From: Telluria mixta | GTDB lineage: Bacteria; Pseudomonadota; Gammaproteobacteria; Burkholderiales; Burkholderiaceae_D | DNA: 64,000 nt | Assembly (NCBI RefSeq): GCF_029223865.1 | Contig: NZ_CP119520.1 | Location: 4,650,001 to 4,714,000, forward strand | Direction of reading: 5' to 3' | Shown: piece after piece, positions 1-9,113 of the stretch | Layout: the number at the start of each line of letters is the position of its first letter | How positions within the stretch are numbered: the first letter of the stretch is position 1 | Program-made: the position numbers and the translations under genes | The notes under the pieces: generated by a model | Told to the model about the DNA's origin: nothing | The model's database searches: none | The model's input: the letters and a program-made list of their open reading frames with translations, nothing else

Positions 1-2
1 GC

Positions 3-1988
3 GTGGGCGGCTTCGGCGCGACCCTTCTCGTCTATGCGCTGTTCCTCAACCTGGCCCGCTCGCGCAAGTCGGCCGTCGACCAGCGCCGGCTGCTCGACCT
101 CGTGCTGGACAATGTCGACGCGTACGTCTACCTGAAGGACCGCGACCGCCGCTACCGCTACGTCAACGCGAAGATGGCCGCCGCCTGCGGCCTCCCCGCA
201 AGCGACATCGTGGGCCGGCGCGACCGCGAGGTGATGCCGCCCGCGCAGGCCGACGCGCTGTGGGCGATCGACCAGCCCGTGCTGGAACTGGGCGAGAAAC
301 GCGCGGTGCAGAACACGTTCGCGGGCAGCGACGGCGTCGCGCGCGAGCTGTGGAGCGTGAAGGTGCCCGTGCGTTTCGCCGGCGATGGCGAAGTCGGGGC
401 GGTGCTGTGCGTCTCGACCGACGTCACGGAACTGCACGCGCTGAAGGCCAGGGCCGACGCGGCCAGCCGCGCCAAGAGCGACTTCCTGTCCAACATGAGC
501 CATGAAATCCGCACGCCGATGAACAGCATCATCGGCATGGCCTACCTGGCGGGCAAGCGCGCGGAGGAGCCGAAGCAGCGCGACTACCTGGGCAAGATCC
601 AGCATTCGGCACAGCACCTGCTGGGCATCATCAACCACATCCTCGACTTTTCCAAGATCGAGGCCGGCAAGGTCGAGCTGGAACTGCGCGACTTCACGTT
701 CGACGCGCTGAAGCGCAACGTCGAGAGCCAGCTGGGCGCGCAGGCGACGGCGCGCAGCCTCGAGCTCGCGTTCGACGTGGCGCCCGAGCTGAAATGGCCC
801 GTCCGCGGCGATCCGCTGCGGCTGGAACAGGTGCTGCTGAACTTCGTCGGCAACGCCATCAAGTTTTCCGAGCACGGCACCATCCACGTCCGGGCCCGTG
901 TCGAGCGGACCGTGGGCGCCGACGTGCTCGTGCGCTTCGATGTCGAGGACCAGGGCATCGGCATTGCGCCGGACGACCTGGCGCAGCTGTTCACGCCGTT
1001 CCACCAGGCCGACCCGTCGACGACGCGCGTCCACGGCGGCACGGGCCTGGGCCTCGTCATCAGCAAGCAGCTGGCGGAGCTGATGGGCGGCGAGGTCGGC
1101 GCGACGAGCGTGCCGGGGCAGGGCAGCACGTTCTGGTTCACGGCGCGCCTGCAGCCGCTGACGGCGCCACGCCCCGCAGCGCCGGCGCCGCAGGCCGAAC
1201 CGGGAGCGCTGGCGGGCTGCACGATCCTGCTCGTCGAGGACAATGCATTCAACCAGCTGGTGGCGCGCGAGCTGCTCGAGGATGCCGGCGCGCGGGTCGT
1301 CGTCGCGGACGACGGTGCCCAGGCGCTGGACCGGCTGGCCGAAGGGCCTGTCGACTGCGTCCTGATGGACGTGCAGATGCCCGTGATGGACGGCTACGAA
1401 GCGACGCGCCGCATCCGCGCGGATGCACGGCTGGCCGGCCTGAAAGTGATCGCGATGACGGCGAACGCGGGAATCGAGGACCAGGCCCGGTGCCTGGCGG
1501 CCGGCATGGATGAATTCCTGACGAAGCCGGCGGCGCCCGAGACGCTGATCGCGACGATCGCGCGCGCACTCGGCCGCAAGGGCACGCAACAGCAGCGCCG
1601 ACCGGACATGCTGGACACCCCCAGGACGGACACGCTGCTCGACCTGGGCGTGCTGTCCGACGCGTTCGGCGGCCAGCCCGAGCGCATGCGCAAATACGCC
1701 TTCCTGTTCCTGGACGCTGCCCGCGACGGCATGCACGAGATCGACCGCGCGCTGGTGGCGCAGGAACCGGCCCGGGCGGCGGCGGTGGCGCACCGGCTGA
1801 AATCGGAGGCGCGCACGGTCGGCGCACTGGGCTTCAGCGATGTGTGCGCCGATCTGGAACGCCAGGTCGAGCCGGGCGCGCTGGGCCAGGCACGCACCCT
1901 GGCGGCCCGGCTGCGCGGCCTGCTGCCGCGGCTGGAACGCCACATCCTCGCCGAACTGGGCGCGCGCCAGCAGGATCACCAGGTCTAG
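3..1988 (+). CDS. Hybrid sensor histidine kinase (PAS-HisKA-HATPase-REC-Hpt), 5' end outside window
   Basis: Membrane-linked hybrid kinase that would pass phosphate His-Asp-His to an unlinked regulator. Visible order: end of a transmembrane segment (residues 1-20), PAS sensor domain (about 28-140), HisKA with the phospho-accepting His at about residue 167 (SHEIRTPMN), HATPase with the GTGLGL box (about 270-390), receiver domain with Asp at about 456 (LMDVQMP), and a C-terminal Hpt domain with His at about 597 (AHRLKSEA). The frame is open to the window edge, and the first residues already lie inside a membrane helix, so the true start and probably a periplasmic sensor part lie upstream. The target is unknown. 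The next gene, recC, starts 70 bases downstream on the same strand, but no functional link is evident. Confidence 0.93.
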   Translation: MGGFGATLLVYALFLNLARSRKSAVDQRRLLDLVLDNVDAYVYLKDRDRRYRYVNAKMAAACGLPASDIVGRRDREVMPPAQADALWAIDQPVLELGEKRAVQNTFAGSDGVARELWSVKVPVRFAGDGEVGAVLCVSTDVTELHALKARADAASRAKSDFLSNMSHEIRTPMNSIIGMAYLAGKRAEEPKQRDYLGKIQHSAQHLLGIINHILDFSKIEAGKVELELRDFTFDALKRNVESQLGAQATARSLELAFDVAPELKWPVRGDPLRLEQVLLNFVGNAIKFSEHGTIHVRARVERTVGADVLVRFDVEDQGIGIAPDDLAQLFTPFHQADPSTTRVHGGTGLGLVISKQLAELMGGEVGATSVPGQGSTFWFTARLQPLTAPRPAAPAPQAEPGALAGCTILLVEDNAFNQLVARELLEDAGARVVVADDGAQALDRLAEGPVDCVLMDVQMPVMDGYEATRRIRADARLAGLKVIAMTANAGIEDQARCLAAGMDEFLTKPAAPETLIATIARALGRKGTQQQRRPDMLDTPRTDTLLDLGVLSDAFGGQPERMRKYAFLFLDAARDGMHEIDRALVAQEPARAAAVAHRLKSEARTVGALGFSDVCADLERQVEPGALGQARTLAARLRGLLPRLERHILAELGARQQDHQV

Positions 1989-2058
1989 ATACCCGCCAGC
2001 TCTACCGCCGGCCGCCCGGAAGTAGTATGCTGCGCGAGTCTCTTCGCCACGTCCCGCC

Positions 2059-5000
2059 ATGCCATCCCCGATCCGTCCCGGCCTCCTCATCCTCCACGGC
2101 AACCAGATGGAGCTGTTGCGTGCTGCCGTCTTCGACTGGCTGCGCGACAATCCGCTCGGTCCGCTGGAAGAAGAGATCATGCTCGTCCAGTCCAACGGCG
2201 TCGCCGAGTGGCTCAAGATCGCGTTGGCGGAAGAGCTGGGCGTGTGCGCGGCCACGCGCGTGGCGCTGCCGGCGCGCTTCCAGTGGGAGGCGTACCGCGG
2301 CATGCTGGGCCCGGAACGGGTGCCGCGCCGCTCGCCGTTCGACAAGGACGCGCTCACGTGGCGCCTCATGCGCCTGCTGCCCGAGCTGCTGCAGAAGGAT
2401 AAGTTCGAACCGCTGCGTCATTTTCTCTCCGACGGCGACGCCGAGCGCCGCCTGCAGCTGGCCGAGCGCCTCGCCGATCTGTACGACCAGTACCAGGTCT
2501 ACCGCGCCGACTGGCTCACGGATTGGGCCGAGGACCGCGACCAGTTGCGCCGTCCGGGCGGCGATCCCATCCCGCTGGCGCCGGACCAGTGCTGGCAGGC
2601 GCAGCTCTGGCGCGAGATCCACGCGAGCCTGCCGCCGGAGCGGCGCTGGTCGGGCCGCGCGACGATCCACCAGCAATTCATGGCGGCGGTACTGGAAGAC
2701 CGCGAACCCGTGCTGCGCCTGCCGCGCCGCGTGATCCTGTTCGGCATGTCGACCCTGCCGTACCAGACGATCCAGGCGATGGCGGGCCTGTCGCGCCACA
2801 CGCAGGTGCTGCTGGCCGTGCCGAACCCGTGCCAGTTCTACTGGGGCGACATCATCGAAGGCCGCGAACTGCTGCGTGCCGCGTACAAGCGGCAGCAGCA
2901 CCGCAACGGCAGCGACCTGTCCGAGATCCCCGTCGAGCAGCTGCATGCGCACAGCCACCCGCTGCTCGCGAGCTGGGGGCGGCAGGGCCGCGACTTCGTG
3001 CGCATGCTCGACGAATTCGACAACGGCGAGGGCGCGCAATTCGGCAACCTGCGCATCGACCTGTTTTCCGACGACGAGCCCGAGACTCTGCTGGGCCAGG
3101 TGCAGGCGGCCGTGCGCGACCTGCTGCCGCTGTCCGAGCACCCGCATACGCCGCCGCCGCTTGACGACCGGTCGATCGAATTCCACATCGCCCACAGCGC
3201 GCAGCGCGAAGTGGAGGTGCTGCACGACCAGCTGCTGTCGTGGTTCGCGCAAGAGACAGATGATCCGCTGCGTCCGCGCGACGTCGTCGTGATGGTGCCG
3301 GACATCGAAACCTTCTCGGCCGCCGTCCACGCCGTGTTCGACCAGCAGAAGCGCAGCGACCCGCGCTACATCCCGTTCGAGATCGGCGACGTGAAGGACC
3401 GCAGCGTGAACCCGCTGCTGGTCGCGCTGGAATGGCTGCTGCGCCTGCCGCAGCAGCGCTGCCGCCAGAGCGAGGTGCGCGACCTGCTCGACGTGCCCGC
3501 GCTGGCCGGCCGCTTCGGCCTGGAAGAAGCCGATTTGCCCATCCTCGGCCACTGGATCGAGGGCGCCAGCGTGCGCTGGGGCCTGGACCAGCGCCACCGC
3601 GCGGGACTCGGCCTCGGCTCGGCCGGCGAACAGAATTCCTGGCTGTTCGGCGTGCGCCGCATGCTGCTCGGCTACGCGACCGGCCACGGCGCGAGCTTCC
3701 GCGACATCGAACCGTATCCGGAAGTGGGCGGCCTCGACGCCGCGCTGGCGGGCTCGCTGGCGGAACTGGTCGAAGCGTTGCTCGCGTGGCGCGAAGACCT
3801 CGACCGCGTCCAGACGCCGATGAAGTGGGGCGATTGCGCCCGCGCGCTGCTGGCAAGGTTCTTCCGCGCGACGAACGAGGAAGACCGCCTGATGCTGCAC
3901 CAGCTGGAAGAAGCGCTGCAATGCTGGCTGGAGATCTGCGAGAACGCGCTGTTCGACGAACCCGTGTCGCTCGCCGTGATGCGCGAGGCGTGGCTCGGCC
4001 AGCTGGACCAGCCGGCGCTGTCGCACCAGTTCGTGTCGGGCGGCGTCACGTTCTGCACCCTGATGCCGATGCGCGCCGTGCCGTTCCGCGTCGTCTGCCT
4101 GCTCGGCATGAACGACGGCGACTTCCCGCGCCGCGGCCACCAGTCCGACTTCGACCTGCTGGCGCTGCCGGGCCTGTCCCGCCCGGGCGACCGCTCGCGC
4201 CGCGACGACGACCGCTACCTGATGCTGGAAGCGGTACTGGCCGCGCGCGACAAGCTGTACGTGAGCTGGGTGGGCCGCAACGTACGCGACAACACGGAGC
4301 AGCCGGCGTCCGTGCTCGTGTCGCAGCTGCGCGATTACCTGGCCGCCGGCTGGGACCTCGACCTGGCCGAACGCACCACCGTGCACGCGCTGCAGCCGTT
4401 CTCGCGCCGCTACTTCGAGCGGGGCGGCCTGCTCACGTATGCGGGCGAGTGGCGGTCGGCGCACGGCGCCGACGCAGCGCACGGCGCCGAGACCGCAGGC
4501 GTCGGCGACGCGCTTGATTCCGATCCTTTGCCGCCGTTCGAACTGGATGCCGACTACCGCCTCACCCTGGGCGAAGTGGCGAGCTTCCTGCGCCAGCCCG
4601 CGCGCTTCTTCTTCCGCCGCCGCCTCGGCGTGACGTTCGCGGACCTGGAAGTCGTCGGCGAGGACGAGGAACCGTTCTCGCTCGACGCGCTCGACCGCTA
4701 CTTCCTGGAAGACACGCTGCTCGACGACAGCGGCACGCCGGAAGCGCCGCACGAGGTCCGCCACGTGCTGGAGACGCGCGCGGCGCGGCTCGCGCGCGAA
4801 GGCGTGCTGCCCATCGGTCTCGTGGGCCGGCAATGGCAGCAGCAGCTCGTCGACGACCTCGTGCCGGTGCGCCGCGCGTGGCTCGCAGCCGGCGCGCGCT
4901 ATCCGAAACCGGCGCCGAAACTCGTCGTCAGCGCCCTCGTGGGCGGCGTACGCATCGAGGACTGGATCGACCGCCTGCGCAGCAACGACGAGGACACCGT

Positions 5001-5478
5001 GTGGCTGCTGCAGATGTCGTCCAAGGTGCTGGACCGCAAGGGCGAGCCCCGTGGCGACAAACTGATCGGCCCGTGGCTGCGCCAGCTGGCCGCCGCCGCG
5101 ATGGGCGAGCGCGTGGGCGGGGTGCTCGTCGCGCGCGACGCCAGCCTCGCGATGGCGCCGCTGGAGCGTGGCCAGGCGCTCGCGCAACTGGAGACGCTGG
5201 TGGCGCTGTGGCGTTCGAACCTCGACCGGCCGCTGCCCGTTGCCTGCAAGACGGCGCTGGCCCACTTCTCCGGCGGCGATGCGCGCGAGACGTATGACGG
5301 CGGCTTCGAGATCGACGGCGAAGTGACGGACCCGTGCCTCGCGCGCCTGTGGCCCGAGTTCGCGCTGCTGCGCGCGGCCGGCGGCTGGCCGCTCGTGGCG
5401 GAGGCGTTGTACGGTCCTCTCGTCGCCTGGCTGAAGGACAGCGTGACCGTGACCCGCTTCGAGGGAGGCGAGGCATGA
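2059..5478 (+). CDS. recC: Exodeoxyribonuclease V subunit gamma (RecC)
   Basis: Chi-recognising, non-catalytic scaffold subunit of the RecBCD helicase-nuclease that processes double-strand ends for RecA. The 1139-residue length fits the family. The N-terminus (LLILHGNQMELL, then LVQSNGVAEWLK) is the degenerate UvrD-like helicase fold typical of RecC, and the internal LLGMNDGDFPRR and the SRRDDDRYLMLEAVLAARDKLY stretch are RecC signatures. The ATG at 2059 was chosen because it gives the normal RecC N-terminus; no strong ribosome-binding site precedes it. The stop overlaps the recB start (ATGA), so the two are translationally coupled. The very long antisense frame across this gene is a GC-bias shadow. 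Confidence 0.95.
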   Translation: MPSPIRPGLLILHGNQMELLRAAVFDWLRDNPLGPLEEEIMLVQSNGVAEWLKIALAEELGVCAATRVALPARFQWEAYRGMLGPERVPRRSPFDKDALTWRLMRLLPELLQKDKFEPLRHFLSDGDAERRLQLAERLADLYDQYQVYRADWLTDWAEDRDQLRRPGGDPIPLAPDQCWQAQLWREIHASLPPERRWSGRATIHQQFMAAVLEDREPVLRLPRRVILFGMSTLPYQTIQAMAGLSRHTQVLLAVPNPCQFYWGDIIEGRELLRAAYKRQQHRNGSDLSEIPVEQLHAHSHPLLASWGRQGRDFVRMLDEFDNGEGAQFGNLRIDLFSDDEPETLLGQVQAAVRDLLPLSEHPHTPPPLDDRSIEFHIAHSAQREVEVLHDQLLSWFAQETDDPLRPRDVVVMVPDIETFSAAVHAVFDQQKRSDPRYIPFEIGDVKDRSVNPLLVALEWLLRLPQQRCRQSEVRDLLDVPALAGRFGLEEADLPILGHWIEGASVRWGLDQRHRAGLGLGSAGEQNSWLFGVRRMLLGYATGHGASFRDIEPYPEVGGLDAALAGSLAELVEALLAWREDLDRVQTPMKWGDCARALLARFFRATNEEDRLMLHQLEEALQCWLEICENALFDEPVSLAVMREAWLGQLDQPALSHQFVSGGVTFCTLMPMRAVPFRVVCLLGMNDGDFPRRGHQSDFDLLALPGLSRPGDRSRRDDDRYLMLEAVLAARDKLYVSWVGRNVRDNTEQPASVLVSQLRDYLAAGWDLDLAERTTVHALQPFSRRYFERGGLLTYAGEWRSAHGADAAHGAETAGVGDALDSDPLPPFELDADYRLTLGEVASFLRQPARFFFRRRLGVTFADLEVVGEDEEPFSLDALDRYFLEDTLLDDSGTPEAPHEVRHVLETRAARLAREGVLPIGLVGRQWQQQLVDDLVPVRRAWLAAGARYPKPAPKLVVSALVGGVRIEDWIDRLRSNDEDTVWLLQMSSKVLDRKGEPRGDKLIGPWLRQLAAAAMGERVGGVLVARDASLAMAPLERGQALAQLETLVALWRSNLDRPLPVACKTALAHFSGGDARETYDGGFEIDGEVTDPCLARLWPEFALLRAAGGWPLVAEALYGPLVAWLKDSVTVTRFEGGEA

Positions 5479-8400
5479 GCCAGCTCCTCGACGCACTGAG
5501 TTTCCCGCTGCACGGCTCGCGCCTCATCGAGGCCAGCGCGGGCACCGGCAAGACGTGGACCATCGCCGCGCTGTACCTGCGCCTCGTGCTGGGCCACGGC
5601 GGCGACAGCGGGTTTACCCGTCCGCTGATGCCGCCCGAGATCCTCGTCATGACCTTCACGCGCGCCGCCACGCGTGAACTGTCGAACCGCGTACGCGAGC
5701 GTCTCGTGCAGGCGGCGGCATGCTTCCGTGGCGAGATCGAGCCGGACGATCCCTATCTGGAAGCGCTGGCCGACGCGTACGACGACGAAGCGTCCCGGCT
5801 CGTGGCTGCGCACAGGCTGGTCCTCGCGGCCGAGACGATGGACGAGGCGGCGATCTTCACCATCGACGCGTGGTGCCAGCGCATGCTGCGCGAGCACGCG
5901 TTCGACAGCGGCAGCCTGTTCGACGAAGAACTCGTCAGCGACGAGCGCGCGCTGTTCGAAGATGCGGCGCACGATTACTGGCGGCAGCACGTGTACCCGC
6001 TGTCCGGCGCGGCGCTGTCGAGCCTCCTGTCCTGCTGGAGCGACGTCGACGCGCTGAAACGCTCCGTGCGCGAGTTGGTGCAGCGCGCCGGCCGCATCGA
6101 CGACCTGAGAGACCGGCCGCTGGGCGCCGTCATCGCCGACGCCGAACGCGAGCAGCGCGATGCGTTGAAGCGGCTGAAGGAAGGCTGGCATGCGCGCGCG
6201 GATGCGATGGAGTCGTGGATCGCGGCGCAGCGGAGCGTGAATCCGAAGGCCTTCAACGGCAACAAGATGCGCCCCGACTCGCTCGCCAAGGGTTTCGATG
6301 CGTTGCGCCATTGGGCTGACGATCCGCAAGCCCACTATCCGCAACTAACCGACGCCTTGTGGGGGCGACTCACCCCCGACGGCATCCTCGATGCGTTCAG
6401 CAAGGATTACAGCGCGCCGATTCCCGAGTGCTTCGAGCACACTTCGGCGCTCAAGGAAGGACTCGATGCGATTGCGCCGGTAGCCCACGCGCTGCTGCGC
6501 CACGCCGCCTGCGCCATCGCGCACCGCATGGCGGAATTGAAGCGCCGCAACCACCAGTTCGGCTTCGCCGACATGCTGGTGCGCCTGAAGGATGCGCTGG
6601 AGGGACCGAACGGCGAGGCGCTGCGCCGCCGTATCCTCGACCAGTATCCGGTGGCGATGGTCGACGAATTCCAGGACACGTCGCCCGACCAGTACCGCAT
6701 CTTCGATTTGCTGTACCGCGTGGCCGACAACGACCCCGCGCGCGGCCTGTTCCTCATCGGCGACCCGAAGCAGTCGATCTACGGCTTCCGCGGCGCGGAC
6801 ATCCACAGCTACCTGTCGGCCCGCCGGGCCACGCACGGCCGCCACTACCAGCTGGGCACGAACTACCGCTCGACGCGCCAGCTCGTCGCCGCCGTCAACC
6901 AGCTGTTCCGCCACGCGGAAGGGAATTACGCGGCCGGCGCGTTCCGCTTCCGCAAGGGCGAGGAGAATCCGCTGCCGTTCGACGCGGTCGACGCGGCGGG
7001 ACGCAAGCAGCAACTGGTGGGCGTCGAGGGCCCGTTCCAGGCGCTGGCCGTGGGCGTCGCGGAGGTCGAGGACCTGCGCGCGGACGATTACCGGGAGTTC
7101 TTCGCCCAGCACTGCGCGGAGCACATCGTCCGGCTGCTGAACGATCCACGCGCCGGCTTCGCGGACGATGTCGGCCGCTTTACCCGGTTGATGCCCGCCG
7201 ATATCGCGATCCTCGTGCGCGACCGGCGCGAGGCGGCGGCCGTCCGGCGCGCGCTCGTGCAACGGAAAGTCGCGAGCGTGTACCTGTCCGACCAGGATTC
7301 CGTGGTGGAGAGCGACGAGGCGCGCGACGTGCTGCGCTGGCTGCAGGCGGTGGCGAACCCGCTCGACGTCACGCTTGCGCGTGCCGCGTTCGCGACGGCG
7401 ACGTGCGCGCTGCCGCTGGCGGAACTGGCGCAGCTCGCGAGCGACGAACTGGCGTGGGAAGTCCGCGTCGAGCAACTGAAATCGCTGCACCAGTCGTGGC
7501 AGCGGCAGGGCGTGCTCGCGATGCTGCGCCGCTTCATCCACGAACTGGGCCTGCCCGCCAAGCTGCTGGCGGCGCCGGGCGGCGAGCGGCGCCTGACGAA
7601 TCTGCTGCACCTCGCGGAACTGCTGCAGGAAGCGAGCCGCGAGCTGGACGGCGAACAGGCGCTGATCCGCTGGTTCGCCGAACAGGCCGAAGGCATGGGA
7701 GACGGCGGCGACGAACGCGTGCTGCGGCTGGAGTCGGATGCGGAGCTCGTCAAGGTCGTCACGGTGCACAAGTCGAAAGGCCTGGAATATCCGCTCGTGT
7801 ACCTGCCGTTCGCCGTCACCGCGCGCAAGACGGACCGTCGCAACCGCGCATTCTTCGAATACGTGGAAGAGGATGGCGAGCGCCGTATCGACCTGGCGCT
7901 GTCCGACGCGGCCATGGAGGCCGTCGACCGTGCGCGCCTGGAAGAGGACCTGCGCCTGCTGTATGTGGCATTGACGCGGGCGCGCCATTTCCTGTGGCTC
8001 GGTGTCGCGGCCGTCGCGGCGCGCAAGAAGGGCGAGAACCAGCTGCACGAATCGGCACTGGGCTACCTGTTGACGGGCGGCACGCCCGTGCCCGCGGCTG
8101 CCGTGCGCGAGCGCTGGGAACACCTGCGGGGCGATGTCGACGGTATCGAATTGCATGCGCTGGCCAGCCCGGACGGCTGCACGCTGTTGCGCCGGCAGGA
8201 CGTGCGGCCGGAACTCGTGGAGCCGCCCCGCTTCGAGGCGCGCTTCGAGCGCAACTGGGCCGTGGGTTCGTTCACGTCGCTCACAAAAAACACGGTGGCC
8301 GTCGCGCCGCCCACGCGGCCGCAGGAAGAAAACCTGCTGGAAGAGGAAGACCCGGGCATCGTGCCTGTCACGCACAGCGAGGACGCGCCGTGGCACCGCT

Positions 8401-9113
8401 TCCCGCGCGGCGCCGGTCCCGGGAACTTCCTGCACGAGCAACTGGAATGGATGGCGCAGGAGGGCTTCGGCCAGGTCGACGACGAACAATTCCGCTTGCG
8501 TCTGGCACAGCGTATCCAGCGTGCCGGCTGGGGCAACCGTCTCGACGACGCGCTGGCCTGGCTGCGTATGATCGCCGTCACGCCGCTGCCTCCGGTCGGC
8601 TGCGCGCTGGCGGACATCGACGCGCCGCTGGCCGAGATGGAATTCTGGTTCCCGAGCCGCCAGCTGGACGTGGCCGCGCTCGACCGCCTGTGCCGCCAGC
8701 GCATGCTGGGGAACACGCCGCGTCCGATCCTGCCGGAGCGCCAGCTGCACGGCATGCTGAAGGGTTTTACGGACCTCGTGTTCGAATGCCACGGCCGCTA
8801 CTGGGTGCTGGACTACAAATCGAATGCGCTGGGGCCGGGCGACACCGCGTACACCCAGGCCGCGATGGCGGCCGGCATGGCCGAGCACCGTTACGACATC
8901 CAGGGCGCCATCTACATGCTGGCCGTGCACCGCCTGCTGCGCGCACGCCTCGGGGCCGATTATTCGCCGCAAGAGCACCTGGGCGGCGCCGTGTTCCTGT
9001 TCCTGCGCGGGATCGGCAACCCGGCCACGCACGGCTGCTACCTGATCGAGCCGGACGTGGAACTGCTGGACGGCCTGGATCGCCTGCTGGGAAGGGAGCC
9101 GCATGAAGCCTGA
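5475..9113 (+). CDS. recB: Exodeoxyribonuclease V subunit beta (RecB helicase-nuclease)
   Basis: The 3'-5' SF1A helicase and nuclease subunit of RecBCD. The start at 5475 overlaps the recC stop by four bases and is preceded by GGAGGCGAGG; a longer frame from 5334 runs inside recC and is not used. Seen in the protein: Walker A IEASAGTGKT (about 20-29), Walker B with DEFQDTSPDQ (about 395), motif V/VI regions VTVHKSKGLEYP and LLYVALTRAR, and the C-terminal nuclease core with FTDLVFE and VLDYKSN (about 1095-1115). The metal-binding Asp and the DYK triad are intact, so the enzyme should be active. The length, 1212 residues, is normal. Confidence 0.96.
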   Translation: MSQLLDALSFPLHGSRLIEASAGTGKTWTIAALYLRLVLGHGGDSGFTRPLMPPEILVMTFTRAATRELSNRVRERLVQAAACFRGEIEPDDPYLEALADAYDDEASRLVAAHRLVLAAETMDEAAIFTIDAWCQRMLREHAFDSGSLFDEELVSDERALFEDAAHDYWRQHVYPLSGAALSSLLSCWSDVDALKRSVRELVQRAGRIDDLRDRPLGAVIADAEREQRDALKRLKEGWHARADAMESWIAAQRSVNPKAFNGNKMRPDSLAKGFDALRHWADDPQAHYPQLTDALWGRLTPDGILDAFSKDYSAPIPECFEHTSALKEGLDAIAPVAHALLRHAACAIAHRMAELKRRNHQFGFADMLVRLKDALEGPNGEALRRRILDQYPVAMVDEFQDTSPDQYRIFDLLYRVADNDPARGLFLIGDPKQSIYGFRGADIHSYLSARRATHGRHYQLGTNYRSTRQLVAAVNQLFRHAEGNYAAGAFRFRKGEENPLPFDAVDAAGRKQQLVGVEGPFQALAVGVAEVEDLRADDYREFFAQHCAEHIVRLLNDPRAGFADDVGRFTRLMPADIAILVRDRREAAAVRRALVQRKVASVYLSDQDSVVESDEARDVLRWLQAVANPLDVTLARAAFATATCALPLAELAQLASDELAWEVRVEQLKSLHQSWQRQGVLAMLRRFIHELGLPAKLLAAPGGERRLTNLLHLAELLQEASRELDGEQALIRWFAEQAEGMGDGGDERVLRLESDAELVKVVTVHKSKGLEYPLVYLPFAVTARKTDRRNRAFFEYVEEDGERRIDLALSDAAMEAVDRARLEEDLRLLYVALTRARHFLWLGVAAVAARKKGENQLHESALGYLLTGGTPVPAAAVRERWEHLRGDVDGIELHALASPDGCTLLRRQDVRPELVEPPRFEARFERNWAVGSFTSLTKNTVAVAPPTRPQEENLLEEEDPGIVPVTHSEDAPWHRFPRGAGPGNFLHEQLEWMAQEGFGQVDDEQFRLRLAQRIQRAGWGNRLDDALAWLRMIAVTPLPPVGCALADIDAPLAEMEFWFPSRQLDVAALDRLCRQRMLGNTPRPILPERQLHGMLKGFTDLVFECHGRYWVLDYKSNALGPGDTAYTQAAMAAGMAEHRYDIQGAIYMLAVHRLLRARLGADYSPQEHLGGAVFLFLRGIGNPATHGCYLIEPDVELLDGLDRLLGREPHEA

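Noticed and set aside
2002..5496. 1164-codon open frame opposite recC
   Set aside because: It mirrors recC exactly, has no family similarity and His/Gln/Arg-biased composition, and arises from strong third-position GC in the real gene.
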